From: Hoeflea sp. 108
GTDB taxonomy: Bacteria > Pseudomonadota > Alphaproteobacteria > Rhizobiales > Rhizobiaceae
Assembly: GCF_000372965.1 (NCBI RefSeq)
Contig: NZ_KB890025.1
Span: 186,001-250,000, forward strand
DNA: 64,000 bases
Direction: 5' to 3'
Position numbers and translations under genes: made by a program. Of this stretch, positions 43,981 to 52,275 are shown one piece after another (within the stretch, counting starts at the first letter, position 1; every line of letters starts with the position of its first letter). The notes below the pieces were generated by a model, which saw only the letters and a program-made list of their open reading frames with translations, was not told the DNA's origin and searched no databases.

Positions 43981-45012
43981 TCAGTGGAACGACTGCGCCG
44001 AACCCTGGGCCGGCTGGCCGCGCATGATCACCTGGTCGCCGTCGGAGCTTGTAGCCTCGAGACCCGTGGCGACGATCGAGACCTTGAACTGGCCTTCGAG
44101 CGAGTTGTCGAAGATCGCGCCGACGATGATGTCGGCATTGTCGCCGACTTCTTCGCGGATGCGGGTGGCGGCCTCGTCGACCTCGAACAGCGTCATGTCC
44201 ATGCCGCCCGAGATCGAGATCAGCACGCCCCTGGCGCCCTTGATCGTGTTCTCGTCGATCAGCGGATTGGCGATCGAGGCCTCGGCGGCCTTGCTGGCCC
44301 GGCCTTCGCCGGTGCCGACGCCGGTGCCCATCATCGCCCGGCCCATGCCGCGCATGACTGTCTTCACGTCGGCGAAGTCGAGATTGATCAGGCCTTCCTT
44401 GACGATCAGGTTGGTGATGCAGCTGACGCCCGAATAGAGCACCTTGTCGGCCATGCCGAAGGCGTCCTCGAAGGTGGTCTTGGCGGTGGCGATGCGGAAC
44501 AGGTTCTGGTTCGGAATGACGATGACCGTGTCTGCCGCCTCGCGCAGAAGCTCGATGCCGCGCTCGGCCATCTGCATGCGGCGGCGTCCTTCGAAAGCGA
44601 ACGGCTTGGTGACGATGCCGACCGTCAGGATGCCGGCCGCACGCGCCGCACGCGCGATAACGGGAGCCGCACCGGTGCCGGTGCCGCCGCCCATGCCGGC
44701 AGTGACGAAGCACATATGCGTACCCGACAGCTGGTCCATGATCTCGTCGATCGATTCTTCGGCTGCCGCCTGGCCCACTTCCGGCAGCGATCCCGCGCCG
44801 AGGCCTTCGGTCACCATCGCGCCGAGCTGCACCAGCCGCGTCGCCTTGGACATGGTCAGCGCCTGGGCGTCGGTGTTGGCGACGATGAATTCAGTGCCCT
44901 CAAGGCCTTCGGCGATCATGTTGTTGACGGCGTTGCCGCCGCCGCCGCCGACACCGATTACGGTGATCTTCGGGCGCATTTCCGAGATCTCAGGTTTCTT
45001 GGAACTGTTCAT
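43981..45012 (-). CDS. ftsZ: Short FtsZ paralogue (FtsZ2 type) lacking linker and C-terminal tail
   Basis: 343 residues: tubulin-like GTPase domain complete, with VIGVGGGGGNAVNNMI, the GTP signature GGGTGTG (residues 108-114), NTDAQAL and the T7-loop region LDFADVKTVM. The chain ends ...RGQPAQGSAQSFH soon after the GTPase core. The long linker and the C-terminal peptide that binds FtsA/ZipA-type partners, present in the main alphaproteobacterial FtsZ (about 550-600 residues), are missing. Sinorhizobium has such a second short FtsZ2. It stands alone, not in a dcw cluster. It may modulate division or be dispensable. Confidence 0.9.
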   Translation of the reverse strand: MNSSKKPEISEMRPKITVIGVGGGGGNAVNNMIAEGLEGTEFIVANTDAQALTMSKATRLVQLGAMVTEGLGAGSLPEVGQAAAEESIDEIMDQLSGTHMCFVTAGMGGGTGTGAAPVIARAARAAGILTVGIVTKPFAFEGRRRMQMAERGIELLREAADTVIVIPNQNLFRIATAKTTFEDAFGMADKVLYSGVSCITNLIVKEGLINLDFADVKTVMRGMGRAMMGTGVGTGEGRASKAAEASIANPLIDENTIKGARGVLISISGGMDMTLFEVDEAATRIREEVGDNADIIVGAIFDNSLEGQFKVSIVATGLEATSSDGDQVIMRGQPAQGSAQSFH

Positions 45013-45151
45013 GACATCCGTTTCCTACGCAGGCCCCTGCCCGAATCGGCAATGTCAGGGAATCAGATCGACAGGGAGGCTGCAAGGAATAGCCTGCCGA
45101 TTGCGGCTTTTAGCCGGCAGACGCTGGGGAAATGACGGAAGTCGGCGCGTG

Positions 45152-45182
45152 TCCCGCGGCAATCGGTTCGGCTGCCGCGGGA
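45152..45182. other. Strong hairpin between the hydrolase and ftsZ2 genes
   Basis: TCCCGCGGCA (45152-45161) pairs perfectly with TGCCGCGGGA (45173-45182), loop 11 nt. It lies about 20 nt after the hydrolase stop on the minus strand and upstream of nothing else on that strand until the ftsZ gene. It may be a Rho-assisted terminator; there is no T-run. Confidence 0.4.
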
Positions 45183-45202
45183 AATGCCGGGCCCCGCTGG
45201 CC

Positions 45203-45895
45203 CTATGAAAGCGCTTTCGCCGCCTCGTCGATGAGGGCGGCAACCTCGGCCGGATGGGACGCCAGCGAGGCGTGGCTGGCATCGAGCGTGATGGTCTTGC
45301 GCGTCTTGATACGGTCGGCCATCCACTGTTCGGTCTCAGGCGGGATCATGTGGTCGCGGCTCGACACCTGATACCAGCTCGGCTTGGTTTTCCATGCTGC
45401 CGGTCCGGCCTTGTCCTCGAAGCAGCGTGCGGCGATCGGCTTTTGGGTCACCGCCATCACAAGTGCGTCGTTCTCGCTCAGGTCCTGCCCGAAGCTCTGG
45501 CGGAACGTGTCCTGGGCGAGCCACAGGAAACCGTCCCTGTCGGGCCGGATGCTGGCTGCGCCGGATGGCGGGTCGCGCCGCGCAAAGATGCCGCCCAGGC
45601 TGTCACCCTCGTCGGGCGCGAAGGCGGCGATGAAGACCAGGCCTGCGACATTGGCGGTGTGGCCGGCGCCCGATATGACCGCGCCACCATAGGAGTGGCC
45701 GACCAGAAGCGTCGGGCCGTCCTGGGCTGCCGCCAGTTTGGACGTGCGGTCGATGTCGTCGGCAAGCGAAGTCAGCGGGTTCTGCACTGCGGCAAGCTTG
45801 TAGCCTTTGGCATGAAGCAGCGGGATGACGTTGCGCCAGTGCGACGCATCTCCCCAGGCGCCGTGAACGAGAACGATGTTCTTCACTGCGGGCAT
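45203..45895 (-). CDS. Alpha/beta-fold hydrolase
   Basis: 230 residues from ATG 45895. LVHGAWGDASHW (oxyanion region), nucleophile elbow LVGHSYGGAVIS, late Asp/His in SRDHMIPPE and DASHASLASHP. This resembles the esterase/hydroxynitrile-lyase-like group often annotated as alpha/beta hydrolase of unknown substrate. It lies 143 nt after the ClC-type gene on the same strand; no functional link is evident. Confidence 0.85.
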   Translation of the reverse strand: MPAVKNIVLVHGAWGDASHWRNVIPLLHAKGYKLAAVQNPLTSLADDIDRTSKLAAAQDGPTLLVGHSYGGAVISGAGHTANVAGLVFIAAFAPDEGDSLGGIFARRDPPSGAASIRPDRDGFLWLAQDTFRQSFGQDLSENDALVMAVTQKPIAARCFEDKAGPAAWKTKPSWYQVSSRDHMIPPETEQWMADRIKTRKTITLDASHASLASHPAEVAALIDEAAKALS

Positions 45896-46038
45896 GGCCA
45901 GTCTCCTTATTGGACTAGATGGCTGGGTGCCGGTGTCCGCCAGTGGAACGGCCGGCCTCGAACAATGCACCGGTGCGTCGGGGGTTCCGGTGTCGGGTGA
46001 ATATTGTCCGTCGCTGCCGTAGCGCCAGGAAAAATGGC

Positions 46039-47814
46039 TCAGCTGTCGCCGGAGAGGTCGCGATGCGCCTTTTCGAGCTCTTCCGAGTAGCGGCGGATCA
46101 GATGCGCCTCGGTGAGCAGCCCGACCACCTTGCGCGTCTTGAGGCCGTCGACGACAGGCAGTTCCTCGGCCTTGGCCTTTTCGAACACCGCTGCCGCAGC
46201 CTTGGCGTTCATCGGCTGGACGAGCACGGTTTCCGTATGCCGCAGCAGCGGCTTCACCGTCGGGTCCGAGATGTCGGGCGACGTCGTATGGGCATCCGGC
46301 ACCAGGATCATCCCGGCATATCTGCCTTCGGCGTCGACGGCGATGACGCGCTGGGCCGAGCCCAGCGGAAACTGCGCCCGGAAGTCGTCAATGGGCATGT
46401 CGGCCGGCACCGTGCGCACATCGGTGCGCATCATGCTGCGAACGGTGAGATTGCGCATCCAGCCGATGTCGTTGGCGCTGCGGATCGTCTCGCCGCGCAG
46501 GTGGAAGCGCCAGGTCGAAAACGAATAGCCGAAGGTCGACCTGACGACGATGCTCGAAACCACCGCAGCGGCCAGCACCACGCCGGTGATGGCCAGATCA
46601 CGCGTGGATTCGAGTGCCAGGAATGTCATGGTCAGCGGTCCGCCGACCACGCCGACCGCCAGCGACGTCATGCCGATGACGGCTGCCATGGTGGTGTGGA
46701 TGCCGGTTGCGGGCGAAATGACATTCATCACCGTGGCGAACATGTTGCCCAGGAGTACGCCGAGAAACAGCGAGGCGAAGAACAGGCCGCCGCGGAACCC
46801 GGAGCCAAGCGACACCGCCGAGGCCAGGAGTTTCAGCGAAAAGACCGCGAGCACGGTCCAGAAGGCGAAATGATTGGTCAAAAACAGATGCATCGCCCCG
46901 TGGCCGCTCGACAGCACCTGCGGTGAGAGCAGAGCCAGAAGGCCGACGATGGCACCGCCGAAAACGGGCCGGACGGCCGGGTGCAGGCGCGCGGCGAGGA
47001 AAGCGCGCTCGACCAGCGTCACCAGTTGCATGATACCCACCGAGCCCAGCCCGGCGATCAGGCCAAGCAGCAGGAAGGGCAGGTATTGGTGCGGCGTCAG
47101 CGGCGGCATCATGCCGATCTCGATGGGGAATTGTTCTGCGCCAAGCTGCGTCGCCATCAGCGAAGCCGACACCGACGCGGCCAGCACAGGGGCGACGTTG
47201 GCGAGCGAATAGACGCCGATGATCAACTCGAAGCCATAGAATGCACCTGTCAGCGGTGCGTCGAAGGCGGCGGCGATGGCGCCTGCCGCGCCGCAGCCGA
47301 CAAGCGTGCGCACGTCGTTGCGGCGCAGGTTGAAGGCGCGCGCCAGCCTCGAGGCGAAGCCAGAGCCGGTCTGGGTGTAGGCGGCCTCTAGCCCCACTGA
47401 TGCGCCGAAACCGTTCGACAGCATGGTCTGGCCCGCGACGATCAGCGTGTCACCGATGGACAGCCTGCCGCCGAGAAGGGCGTTCGCCTCGATCGGGTCG
47501 ACGAGGCTGCGATTGCGATAACGCTTGAGCAGCCAGATGCTCAGGCCCATCAGCGCGCCACCGACAACGGGGATCGCGGCGTCGGTCGGGTTCGACAGCT
47601 GCAGAAGACCCGACAGGCGAACGTCGACGGGCAGAGAAAAGAGATAATTGTGCAGCAGGTGCGCGGCGTTGGACAGCACAGTGACGGCCATGCCGGCAAA
47701 GGCGCCGACCACGCAGGCGAGCAGGACAATCTGCATGCCGCCGGCCACGGCTATGGCCTTCAGGCTGGACAGCGCTTTCGCGGAGATGGCGGCGAGGGGG
47801 CGTTCTGCAGGCAT
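46039..47814 (-). CDS. ClC-family chloride channel/antiporter with CBS pair and divergent selectivity filter
   Basis: 591 residues: ClC membrane domain (about 25-440) and two C-terminal CBS domains (about 455-580, VRSMMRTDVRTVPADMPIDD and later VVDGLKTRKVVGLLTE). Aligned by eye to E. coli ClC, the GREGP segment reads GLEAA, keeping the gating glutamate, and the GGIFAP segment reads GGLFFA. The GSGIPE segment, which supplies the chloride-binding serine, reads SLVDPIEA, so that serine is lost. Anion selectivity may therefore differ from chloride. The CBS pair suggests nucleotide or ionic-strength control. Confidence 0.85.
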   Translation of the reverse strand: MPAERPLAAISAKALSSLKAIAVAGGMQIVLLACVVGAFAGMAVTVLSNAAHLLHNYLFSLPVDVRLSGLLQLSNPTDAAIPVVGGALMGLSIWLLKRYRNRSLVDPIEANALLGGRLSIGDTLIVAGQTMLSNGFGASVGLEAAYTQTGSGFASRLARAFNLRRNDVRTLVGCGAAGAIAAAFDAPLTGAFYGFELIIGVYSLANVAPVLAASVSASLMATQLGAEQFPIEIGMMPPLTPHQYLPFLLLGLIAGLGSVGIMQLVTLVERAFLAARLHPAVRPVFGGAIVGLLALLSPQVLSSGHGAMHLFLTNHFAFWTVLAVFSLKLLASAVSLGSGFRGGLFFASLFLGVLLGNMFATVMNVISPATGIHTTMAAVIGMTSLAVGVVGGPLTMTFLALESTRDLAITGVVLAAAVVSSIVVRSTFGYSFSTWRFHLRGETIRSANDIGWMRNLTVRSMMRTDVRTVPADMPIDDFRAQFPLGSAQRVIAVDAEGRYAGMILVPDAHTTSPDISDPTVKPLLRHTETVLVQPMNAKAAAAVFEKAKAEELPVVDGLKTRKVVGLLTEAHLIRRYSEELEKAHRDLSGDS

Positions 47815-47986
47815 GGTGCGCTTCTGATATGCCGAAGCCTGCTCAATCGTCTGTGCGGCCTATGCCGGCACCAGGCCTCTGATGCTTCGTAGCGCATCGT
47901 GCGGACATAGTCACCGCCCAAGCCAGGACGGAGGGTTTCTCAATCACTTACCGAATGATGATGAAGTCACAGTCGAAACCGCCCGG

Positions 47987-48125
47987 CTATACCCGAACTG
48001 ACAGCCGTTGAAGCACTGATGCCAGCGAACTCTGACTGCGGGTGTCGGTCTTGTAGAAGATCGATTTCACATGTTGACGCACTGTCTCGTAGGCAATCCC
48101 CAGATCCGGCGTCAAGTGCACGCCG
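47987..48125 (-). pseudogene. Remnant of a LuxR-type helix-turn-helix regulator
   Basis: Reading the minus strand up to the TAG at 47987-47989 gives LTPDLGIAYETVRQHVK followed by SIFYKTDTRSQSSLASVLQRL: the recognition-helix half of a LuxR/FixJ-type HTH domain. A stop codon (TAA, just before CGVHLTP) lies immediately upstream and no receiver or sensor domain is present. This is the last 40-odd residues of a former regulator. The surrounding DNA (47815-48280) holds no other recognisable gene. Confidence 0.6.
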
Positions 48126-48134
48126 CATTACGGC

Positions 48135-48299
48135 ATGGGCATGGTGGCATTGATCGTGGTGGGCAAGCCAAGCAATCTCGAACAGACAAAGGCGCTCAAG
48201 CAGCAAGGCCAAGAAGGTGTTCGAGAGGCTGCTGGCACAGGTTCCCACCAACTGAGCCGTGGCGGTTACGCCCGAATTTTCCCAGACAAGGCCGGGTAG
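48135..48299 (+). CDS. Small unrecognised ORF ending in a strong terminator (54 aa, possibly a gene remnant)
   Basis: An open frame runs from about 48093 to TAG 48297-48299; the first ATG is at 48135, giving MGMVALIVVGKPSNLEQTKA and a further 34 residues. A short hydrophobic segment is followed by a polar Gln/Lys-rich tail. I do not recognise it. The stop lies inside the stem of an intrinsic terminator oriented for this strand, which suggests that this is, or was, the 3' end of a transcribed gene. It may be the tail of a gene lost in the same decay as the LuxR remnant. Confidence 0.3.
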   Translation: MGMVALIVVGKPSNLEQTKALKQQGQEGVREAAGTGSHQLSRGGYARIFPDKAG

Positions 48300-48322
48300 A
48301 CAGGTTCTGCCCGGCCTTTTTT
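48288..48322 (+). terminator. Intrinsic terminator
   Basis: AAGGCCGGG (48288-48296) pairs with CCCGGCCTT (48310-48318), followed by TTTT. Inner bases TAGA/TTCTG extend the stem. A classic rightward terminator, although no convincing full-length gene precedes it. Confidence 0.8.
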
Positions 48323-48474
48323 GCTTTTCGGAGGAACGCTACCATGGCCATCCCGTGCTTGCAGCTGGGCAGCCAATCTTCCGGTGACCTGATGCTCCAG
48401 CTTCGCGAACCACTCGCCAATCTGGCCAAAACTGGATATCGGCTTGGTGTGTCGATGCTTCAGGATGTGAAGAC

Positions 48475-49368
48475 GTGCAGCTGCCGGTGCGAGCGATCTG
48501 GGTTTTCCATGCGGCAGCGCGCGCCGGAAGCATCTCGCGTGCGGCAGAGGAACTGGGCGTCACGCCATCGGCCGTAACCCAGCAGATCCAGTCGCTCGAG
48601 GTACAGCTTGGGGTGTCGCTGCTGACCAAGCTGGGCCGCCGGGTGGTGCTCACCGAGGCCGGCGAGCTGTATTACGCCAAAATCACCGACGAGATCGAAA
48701 GGATCGAGGAGGCAACCGGCACCATACGCGGCTACCGCTCGGTGACGACCCTGACCGTGCGGGCCACGCCGACGCTGGCAAACAAGTGGCTGCTGCCGAG
48801 GCTCGGTGCTTTTCTTGACCGGAACCCCGAACTCGACATCCGCGTCGACGGAACCAACGAGCCGACCGATTTCAACCGGGAGCTCGTCGATCTCGAGATT
48901 CGTCATGGCGACGGGCGCTGGCCGGGGCTGTTTGTCGAAGGCATGGCCGAGGAGACATTTCTGCCCGCCTGCTCGCCAAAACTGGCCGCGGCGGAGAGTC
49001 TCTTGCCTGACGAGCTGACCAGGTTCCGCCTGATCCATTCGGTGAAGTCGCAAGCCCAGTGGACGGCATGGTTCAAGCTGGCCGGCGTGCAGCCCGTGCA
49101 GGGATGGCGCCGGGTCCTGTTCGACCGCAGCCACATGGCGATCGACGCTGCCGTGGACGGGATGGGGATCGCGCTCGAAAGCACCATGATGATGGAGCGC
49201 GAGCTGCGCGATGGCTCGCTGGTCTGCCCCGTCGCAGAGCCCCCGCCGGTCCGGATCGTCACCCAGTGGATCGTGTGTCCGCGCGATCATTTGCGCCAGA
49301 AGAAAGTCCGGCTTTTCCTCGACTGGCTGCGCGAAGAGCGCTCCCGCATACCCGGTTCAATTGTTTAG
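48475..49368 (+). CDS. LysR-family regulator
   Basis: 297 residues from GTG 48475 (no in-frame ATG is available before the HTH). N-terminal HTH AIWVFHAAARAGSISRAAEELGVTPSAVTQQIQSLE; effector domain with LTVRATPTLANKWLLPRLGAFLDRNPELDIRV. A GcvA/DSD-type activator. It is codirectional with, and 247 nt upstream of, the oxidoreductase/TRAP/gluconokinase operon, its probable target. The start is somewhat uncertain because the ribosome-binding site is weak. Confidence 0.85.
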   Translation: MQLPVRAIWVFHAAARAGSISRAAEELGVTPSAVTQQIQSLEVQLGVSLLTKLGRRVVLTEAGELYYAKITDEIERIEEATGTIRGYRSVTTLTVRATPTLANKWLLPRLGAFLDRNPELDIRVDGTNEPTDFNRELVDLEIRHGDGRWPGLFVEGMAEETFLPACSPKLAAAESLLPDELTRFRLIHSVKSQAQWTAWFKLAGVQPVQGWRRVLFDRSHMAIDAAVDGMGIALESTMMMERELRDGSLVCPVAEPPPVRIVTQWIVCPRDHLRQKKVRLFLDWLREERSRIPGSIV

Positions 49369-49615
49369 CCAACCTAAATGATCGCGGCTGACATCTAAAT
49401 TGCGCTAATATCTCTCTTCGCTTACCAATACATCGTCCGGCACGACAAGTGTCGGCCCGCCGGGGAGGAACCGGGCGGAGGAGGTCTCTGAATTCATCGC
49501 GAAGGGTGCATGCATCCTTCAGCCTGTCGCCCGGTCTAGGCCGTTGGCGAAGCGACCTTCTGCGCTCCGCAATCAAGCCGCGTGATGTTGAATTGATCGT
49601 GCGAAGGACATCGGA

Positions 49616-50974
49616 ATGAACCTCTACACTCTCCTTGCCGCGCGTGCTGGCCGTGGCCGTCCTGTCCGCGTCGGATTGATCGGCGCCGGAAAGTTCGGCT
49701 CCATGGTGCTTGCCCAGGCGCAGCGCATTGCCGGCTACCACATGGTTGCCGTGACCGATCTCAACGTTGCCAAGGCGCGGGAGTCGATGCAGCGTGTCGG
49801 TTGGCCCGAAGAGCGCTATCAGGCCAGGAGCGCCGGCGAAGCGGTCAAGGCCGGCACGACCTTCGTCACCGACGACGTTGCGGCGATGCTTGCCTGCGAC
49901 GAGATCGAATGCGTCATCGAGGCCACGGGCCATCCGATCGCCGGCACTCGCCATGCCCTGGCGGCGATCGAAGCGGGCAAGCATGTCATCATGGTCAATG
50001 TCGAAGCTGATGTCATGGTTGGCCCGATCCTCGCCGAAAGGGCCCGCCAGAAGGGTGTCATCTATTCGATGGCCTATGGCGACCAGCCGGCACTGATCTG
50101 CGAACTGGTCGACTGGGCCAGGGCGACAGGCTTCGAAGTGACGTCAGCCGGCAAGGGCATGAACTTCGAGCCGCGTTACCGCTACTCGACGCCTGATACC
50201 GTCTGGAGTTTCTTCGGCTGGACCGAGGAAGAAGTCGCCAAGGGTGATTTCAACCCGAAAATGTACAATTCCTTCACCGACGGCACCAAGGCCGCGATCG
50301 AGATGGCGGCAGTTGCCAACGGCACCGGCCTGGACTGCCCGGATGACGGTCTTGCATTCCCGCCCGCCGGCCTGCACGACCTCGCCAAGGTATTCCGCCC
50401 CGCGGCCGATGGCGGCCGGATGGCGCGGTCGGGCCTGGTGGACATCGCCGCCAGTCAGGAACCTGATGGCCGCGAGGTGTTCAACAACATCCGCTATGGC
50501 GTGTTCGTGACCTTCAAGGCGCATAATGAATATTCCCGCGCCTGCTTCAAGCAATATGGCCTGCTGACCGATCCGTCTGGCTGGTACGCCTCGATGTGGC
50601 GGCCCTTCCACATCATCGGTCTCGAGACGTCGGTCAGCGTGCTTTCGGCCGTCCTGCGGAACGAACCGACCGGTTGTTCGCGGGAATTCCGTGGCGATGC
50701 GGTCGCAACGGCCAAGAAGGACATGCAGCCGGGCGAAATGCTCGATGGCGAAGGCGGTTACGCCGTCTGGGCGAATGCGATCCCGGCTTCGCGCAGCCTC
50801 GATCTCGCCGCGCTGCCGATCGGCCTGGCGCACAACGTCAAGCTGAAGCGGCCGGTCAAGAAGGACCAGATCGTCAGCTTCGACGACGTCGAACTGGTGA
50901 ATGACCTTGATGTGGTCAAGGTACGCCGCGACATGGAGCAGCAGTTCCGTTCCGCGGCAAGCGCTGCCGCCTGA
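49616..50974 (+). CDS. NAD(P)-dependent oxidoreductase with C-terminal SAF domain
   Basis: 452 residues. N-terminal Rossmann fold of homoserine-dehydrogenase type (VRVGLIGAGKFGSMVLAQAQ, about 17-36), a central catalytic region (TGHPIAGTRHALAAIEAGKHVIMVNVEADVMVG, FTDGTKAAIEMAAVANGTGL) and a C-terminal SAF-like domain (LGLAHN-type region, VKKDQIVSFDDVEL). Such proteins occur with sugar-acid and branched-sugar catabolic genes and were once mislabelled FlgA-like because of the SAF domain. First gene of a seven-gene operon with a TRAP transporter. AAGGA lies upstream of the ATG. Substrate unknown. Confidence 0.8.
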   Translation: MNLYTLLAARAGRGRPVRVGLIGAGKFGSMVLAQAQRIAGYHMVAVTDLNVAKARESMQRVGWPEERYQARSAGEAVKAGTTFVTDDVAAMLACDEIECVIEATGHPIAGTRHALAAIEAGKHVIMVNVEADVMVGPILAERARQKGVIYSMAYGDQPALICELVDWARATGFEVTSAGKGMNFEPRYRYSTPDTVWSFFGWTEEEVAKGDFNPKMYNSFTDGTKAAIEMAAVANGTGLDCPDDGLAFPPAGLHDLAKVFRPAADGGRMARSGLVDIAASQEPDGREVFNNIRYGVFVTFKAHNEYSRACFKQYGLLTDPSGWYASMWRPFHIIGLETSVSVLSAVLRNEPTGCSREFRGDAVATAKKDMQPGEMLDGEGGYAVWANAIPASRSLDLAALPIGLAHNVKLKRPVKKDQIVSFDDVELVNDLDVVKVRRDMEQQFRSAASAAA

Positions 50975-50998
50975 GATCGACCGGTGGGAGGAGCGATC

Positions 50999-51316
50999 AT
51001 GGGCGCGCAAGACAATAGACGACATTTCGTCGTGATCCCGGAATTCCGGGTGGGACCAGACGTCATGGCGGCTTTCCTGCACGCCGCCATGGACGACGCG
51101 CGACACTCGGCGGCCGACGAGCCGGGATGCCGGCAGTTTGACGTCGTGCGTCCGGAAGAAAAGGACAATTTGGTTCTTTTCTACGAGGTCTATGACGACC
51201 GGGAGGCGTTCGAAGCGCATATGCAGACACCGCATCTCAAGCGGTTCCAGGCTGCAATGAAATCGCTCGGTGTCGAGGAAACCCAGGTCCGCTTCGCGGC
51301 GAGGGAGCCCCTCTAG
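50999..51316 (+). CDS. Antibiotic-biosynthesis-monooxygenase-fold (YgiN-like) protein
   Basis: 105 residues from ATG 50999 behind GGGAGGAG. A single dimeric ferredoxin-like ABM domain: VVIPEFRVGPDVMAAFLHAAMDDARHSAADEPGCRQFDVV, then VLFYEVYDDREAFEAHMQTPHLKRF. Members act as quinol monooxygenases or as mutarotase/isomerase-like partners in sugar metabolism. In this operon, between two dehydrogenases, a sugar-related role is more likely than antibiotic synthesis (inference). Confidence 0.85.
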   Translation: MGAQDNRRHFVVIPEFRVGPDVMAAFLHAAMDDARHSAADEPGCRQFDVVRPEEKDNLVLFYEVYDDREAFEAHMQTPHLKRFQAAMKSLGVEETQVRFAAREPL

Positions 51317-51350
51317 GAAAGACGACATCCTGGCGTTGGGAGGCGCTGGC

Positions 51351-52241
51351 ATGAGCAATCATTCTCGACGCATCGGTTTCGTGGGTACGGGCATCATGGG
51401 CGGCCATATGGCTCGCCGGCTGGCCGAAGCCGGGTTCCCCGTCATGGCCTGGAACCGCAGTTCGGCCAAATCCGAAGCTCTTGGTGCCTACGGCGTCTCA
51501 CAGGCCTCCCAGGCGGCACAGGTCGGGTGCGACGTCGACATCGTCATCTGCATGCTGAGTTCCGGCCCTGTCTGCGATGAGGTCCTGTTTGGCACTGGCG
51601 GCGTCGCTGCAGCCATGGCGCCGGGCTCCATTCTGGTGGTGATGAGCTCCATTCCCGTCGATACTGCCCGAAACCAGGCAGTGCGGGCGGGGCAGAAAGG
51701 CATTCGCTACGTGGATGCTCCCGTGTCCGGCGGCGAAGCGGGCGCCCGGGACGGCACGCTTGCCATCATGGCCGGTGGCGACGAAGACTTGGTTGGCGAA
51801 TTGGCGCCCATTCTGACGCTTCTCGGTCGCGTCACCCATGTCGGGCCGGTCGGATCGGGCTCGCTGGCCAAACTTGCCAACCAACTCATCGTGGCAAGCA
51901 ACATATGCGCGGTCGCCGAGGCCTTGCTTCTGGCCGAAAGGGGTGGCGCCAGCCCGGCAAGAGTGCGAGAGGCCCTTTCGGGCGGATTCGCCGACTCGAC
52001 GGTGTTTCGCCAGCACGGCCGACGGATGATCGAAAGCGATTTCGCACCGGGCGGCCCGGCGAAATACCAGATCAAGGACACCGGCACGGCCCTGGAGCTT
52101 GCCGGATCTCTTGGACTGCACCTTCCGGTGGCGACCGAGGTCGACCGCATTTTCCGCGGTCTTGTCGAACATGGCGGCGGCGATCTCGATCACAGCGCTG
52201 CCATACTGGAATTGAGGCGCCTGAATTCGGGCGTGCAATGA
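51351..52241 (+). CDS. 3-hydroxyisobutyrate/tartronate-semialdehyde-type dehydrogenase
   Basis: 296 residues from ATG 51351, behind GGGAGG; upstream in-frame codons overlap the previous gene. The beta-hydroxyacid dehydrogenase family pattern is complete: GFVGTGIMGGHMARRL (NAD(P) binding), YVDAPVSGGEAGARDGTLAIMAGG (substrate), GSGSLAKLANQLIVASN (catalytic lysine near 175). It would oxidise or reduce a short hydroxyacid or semialdehyde produced from the imported sugar acid. Confidence 0.88.
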   Translation: MSNHSRRIGFVGTGIMGGHMARRLAEAGFPVMAWNRSSAKSEALGAYGVSQASQAAQVGCDVDIVICMLSSGPVCDEVLFGTGGVAAAMAPGSILVVMSSIPVDTARNQAVRAGQKGIRYVDAPVSGGEAGARDGTLAIMAGGDEDLVGELAPILTLLGRVTHVGPVGSGSLAKLANQLIVASNICAVAEALLLAERGGASPARVREALSGGFADSTVFRQHGRRMIESDFAPGGPAKYQIKDTGTALELAGSLGLHLPVATEVDRIFRGLVEHGGGDLDHSAAILELRRLNSGVQ

Positions 52242-52275
52242 AACAGATCTGACAACGATCAAGGGAGGAGAACCT

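Noticed and set aside
48344..48577. ORF starting ATG 48344 behind GGAGG, overlapping the LysR gene
   Set aside because: The start looks good, but the frame runs into the LysR helix-turn-helix region out of frame and becomes Arg-rich nonsense. It could be a short leader peptide, but nothing supports this.
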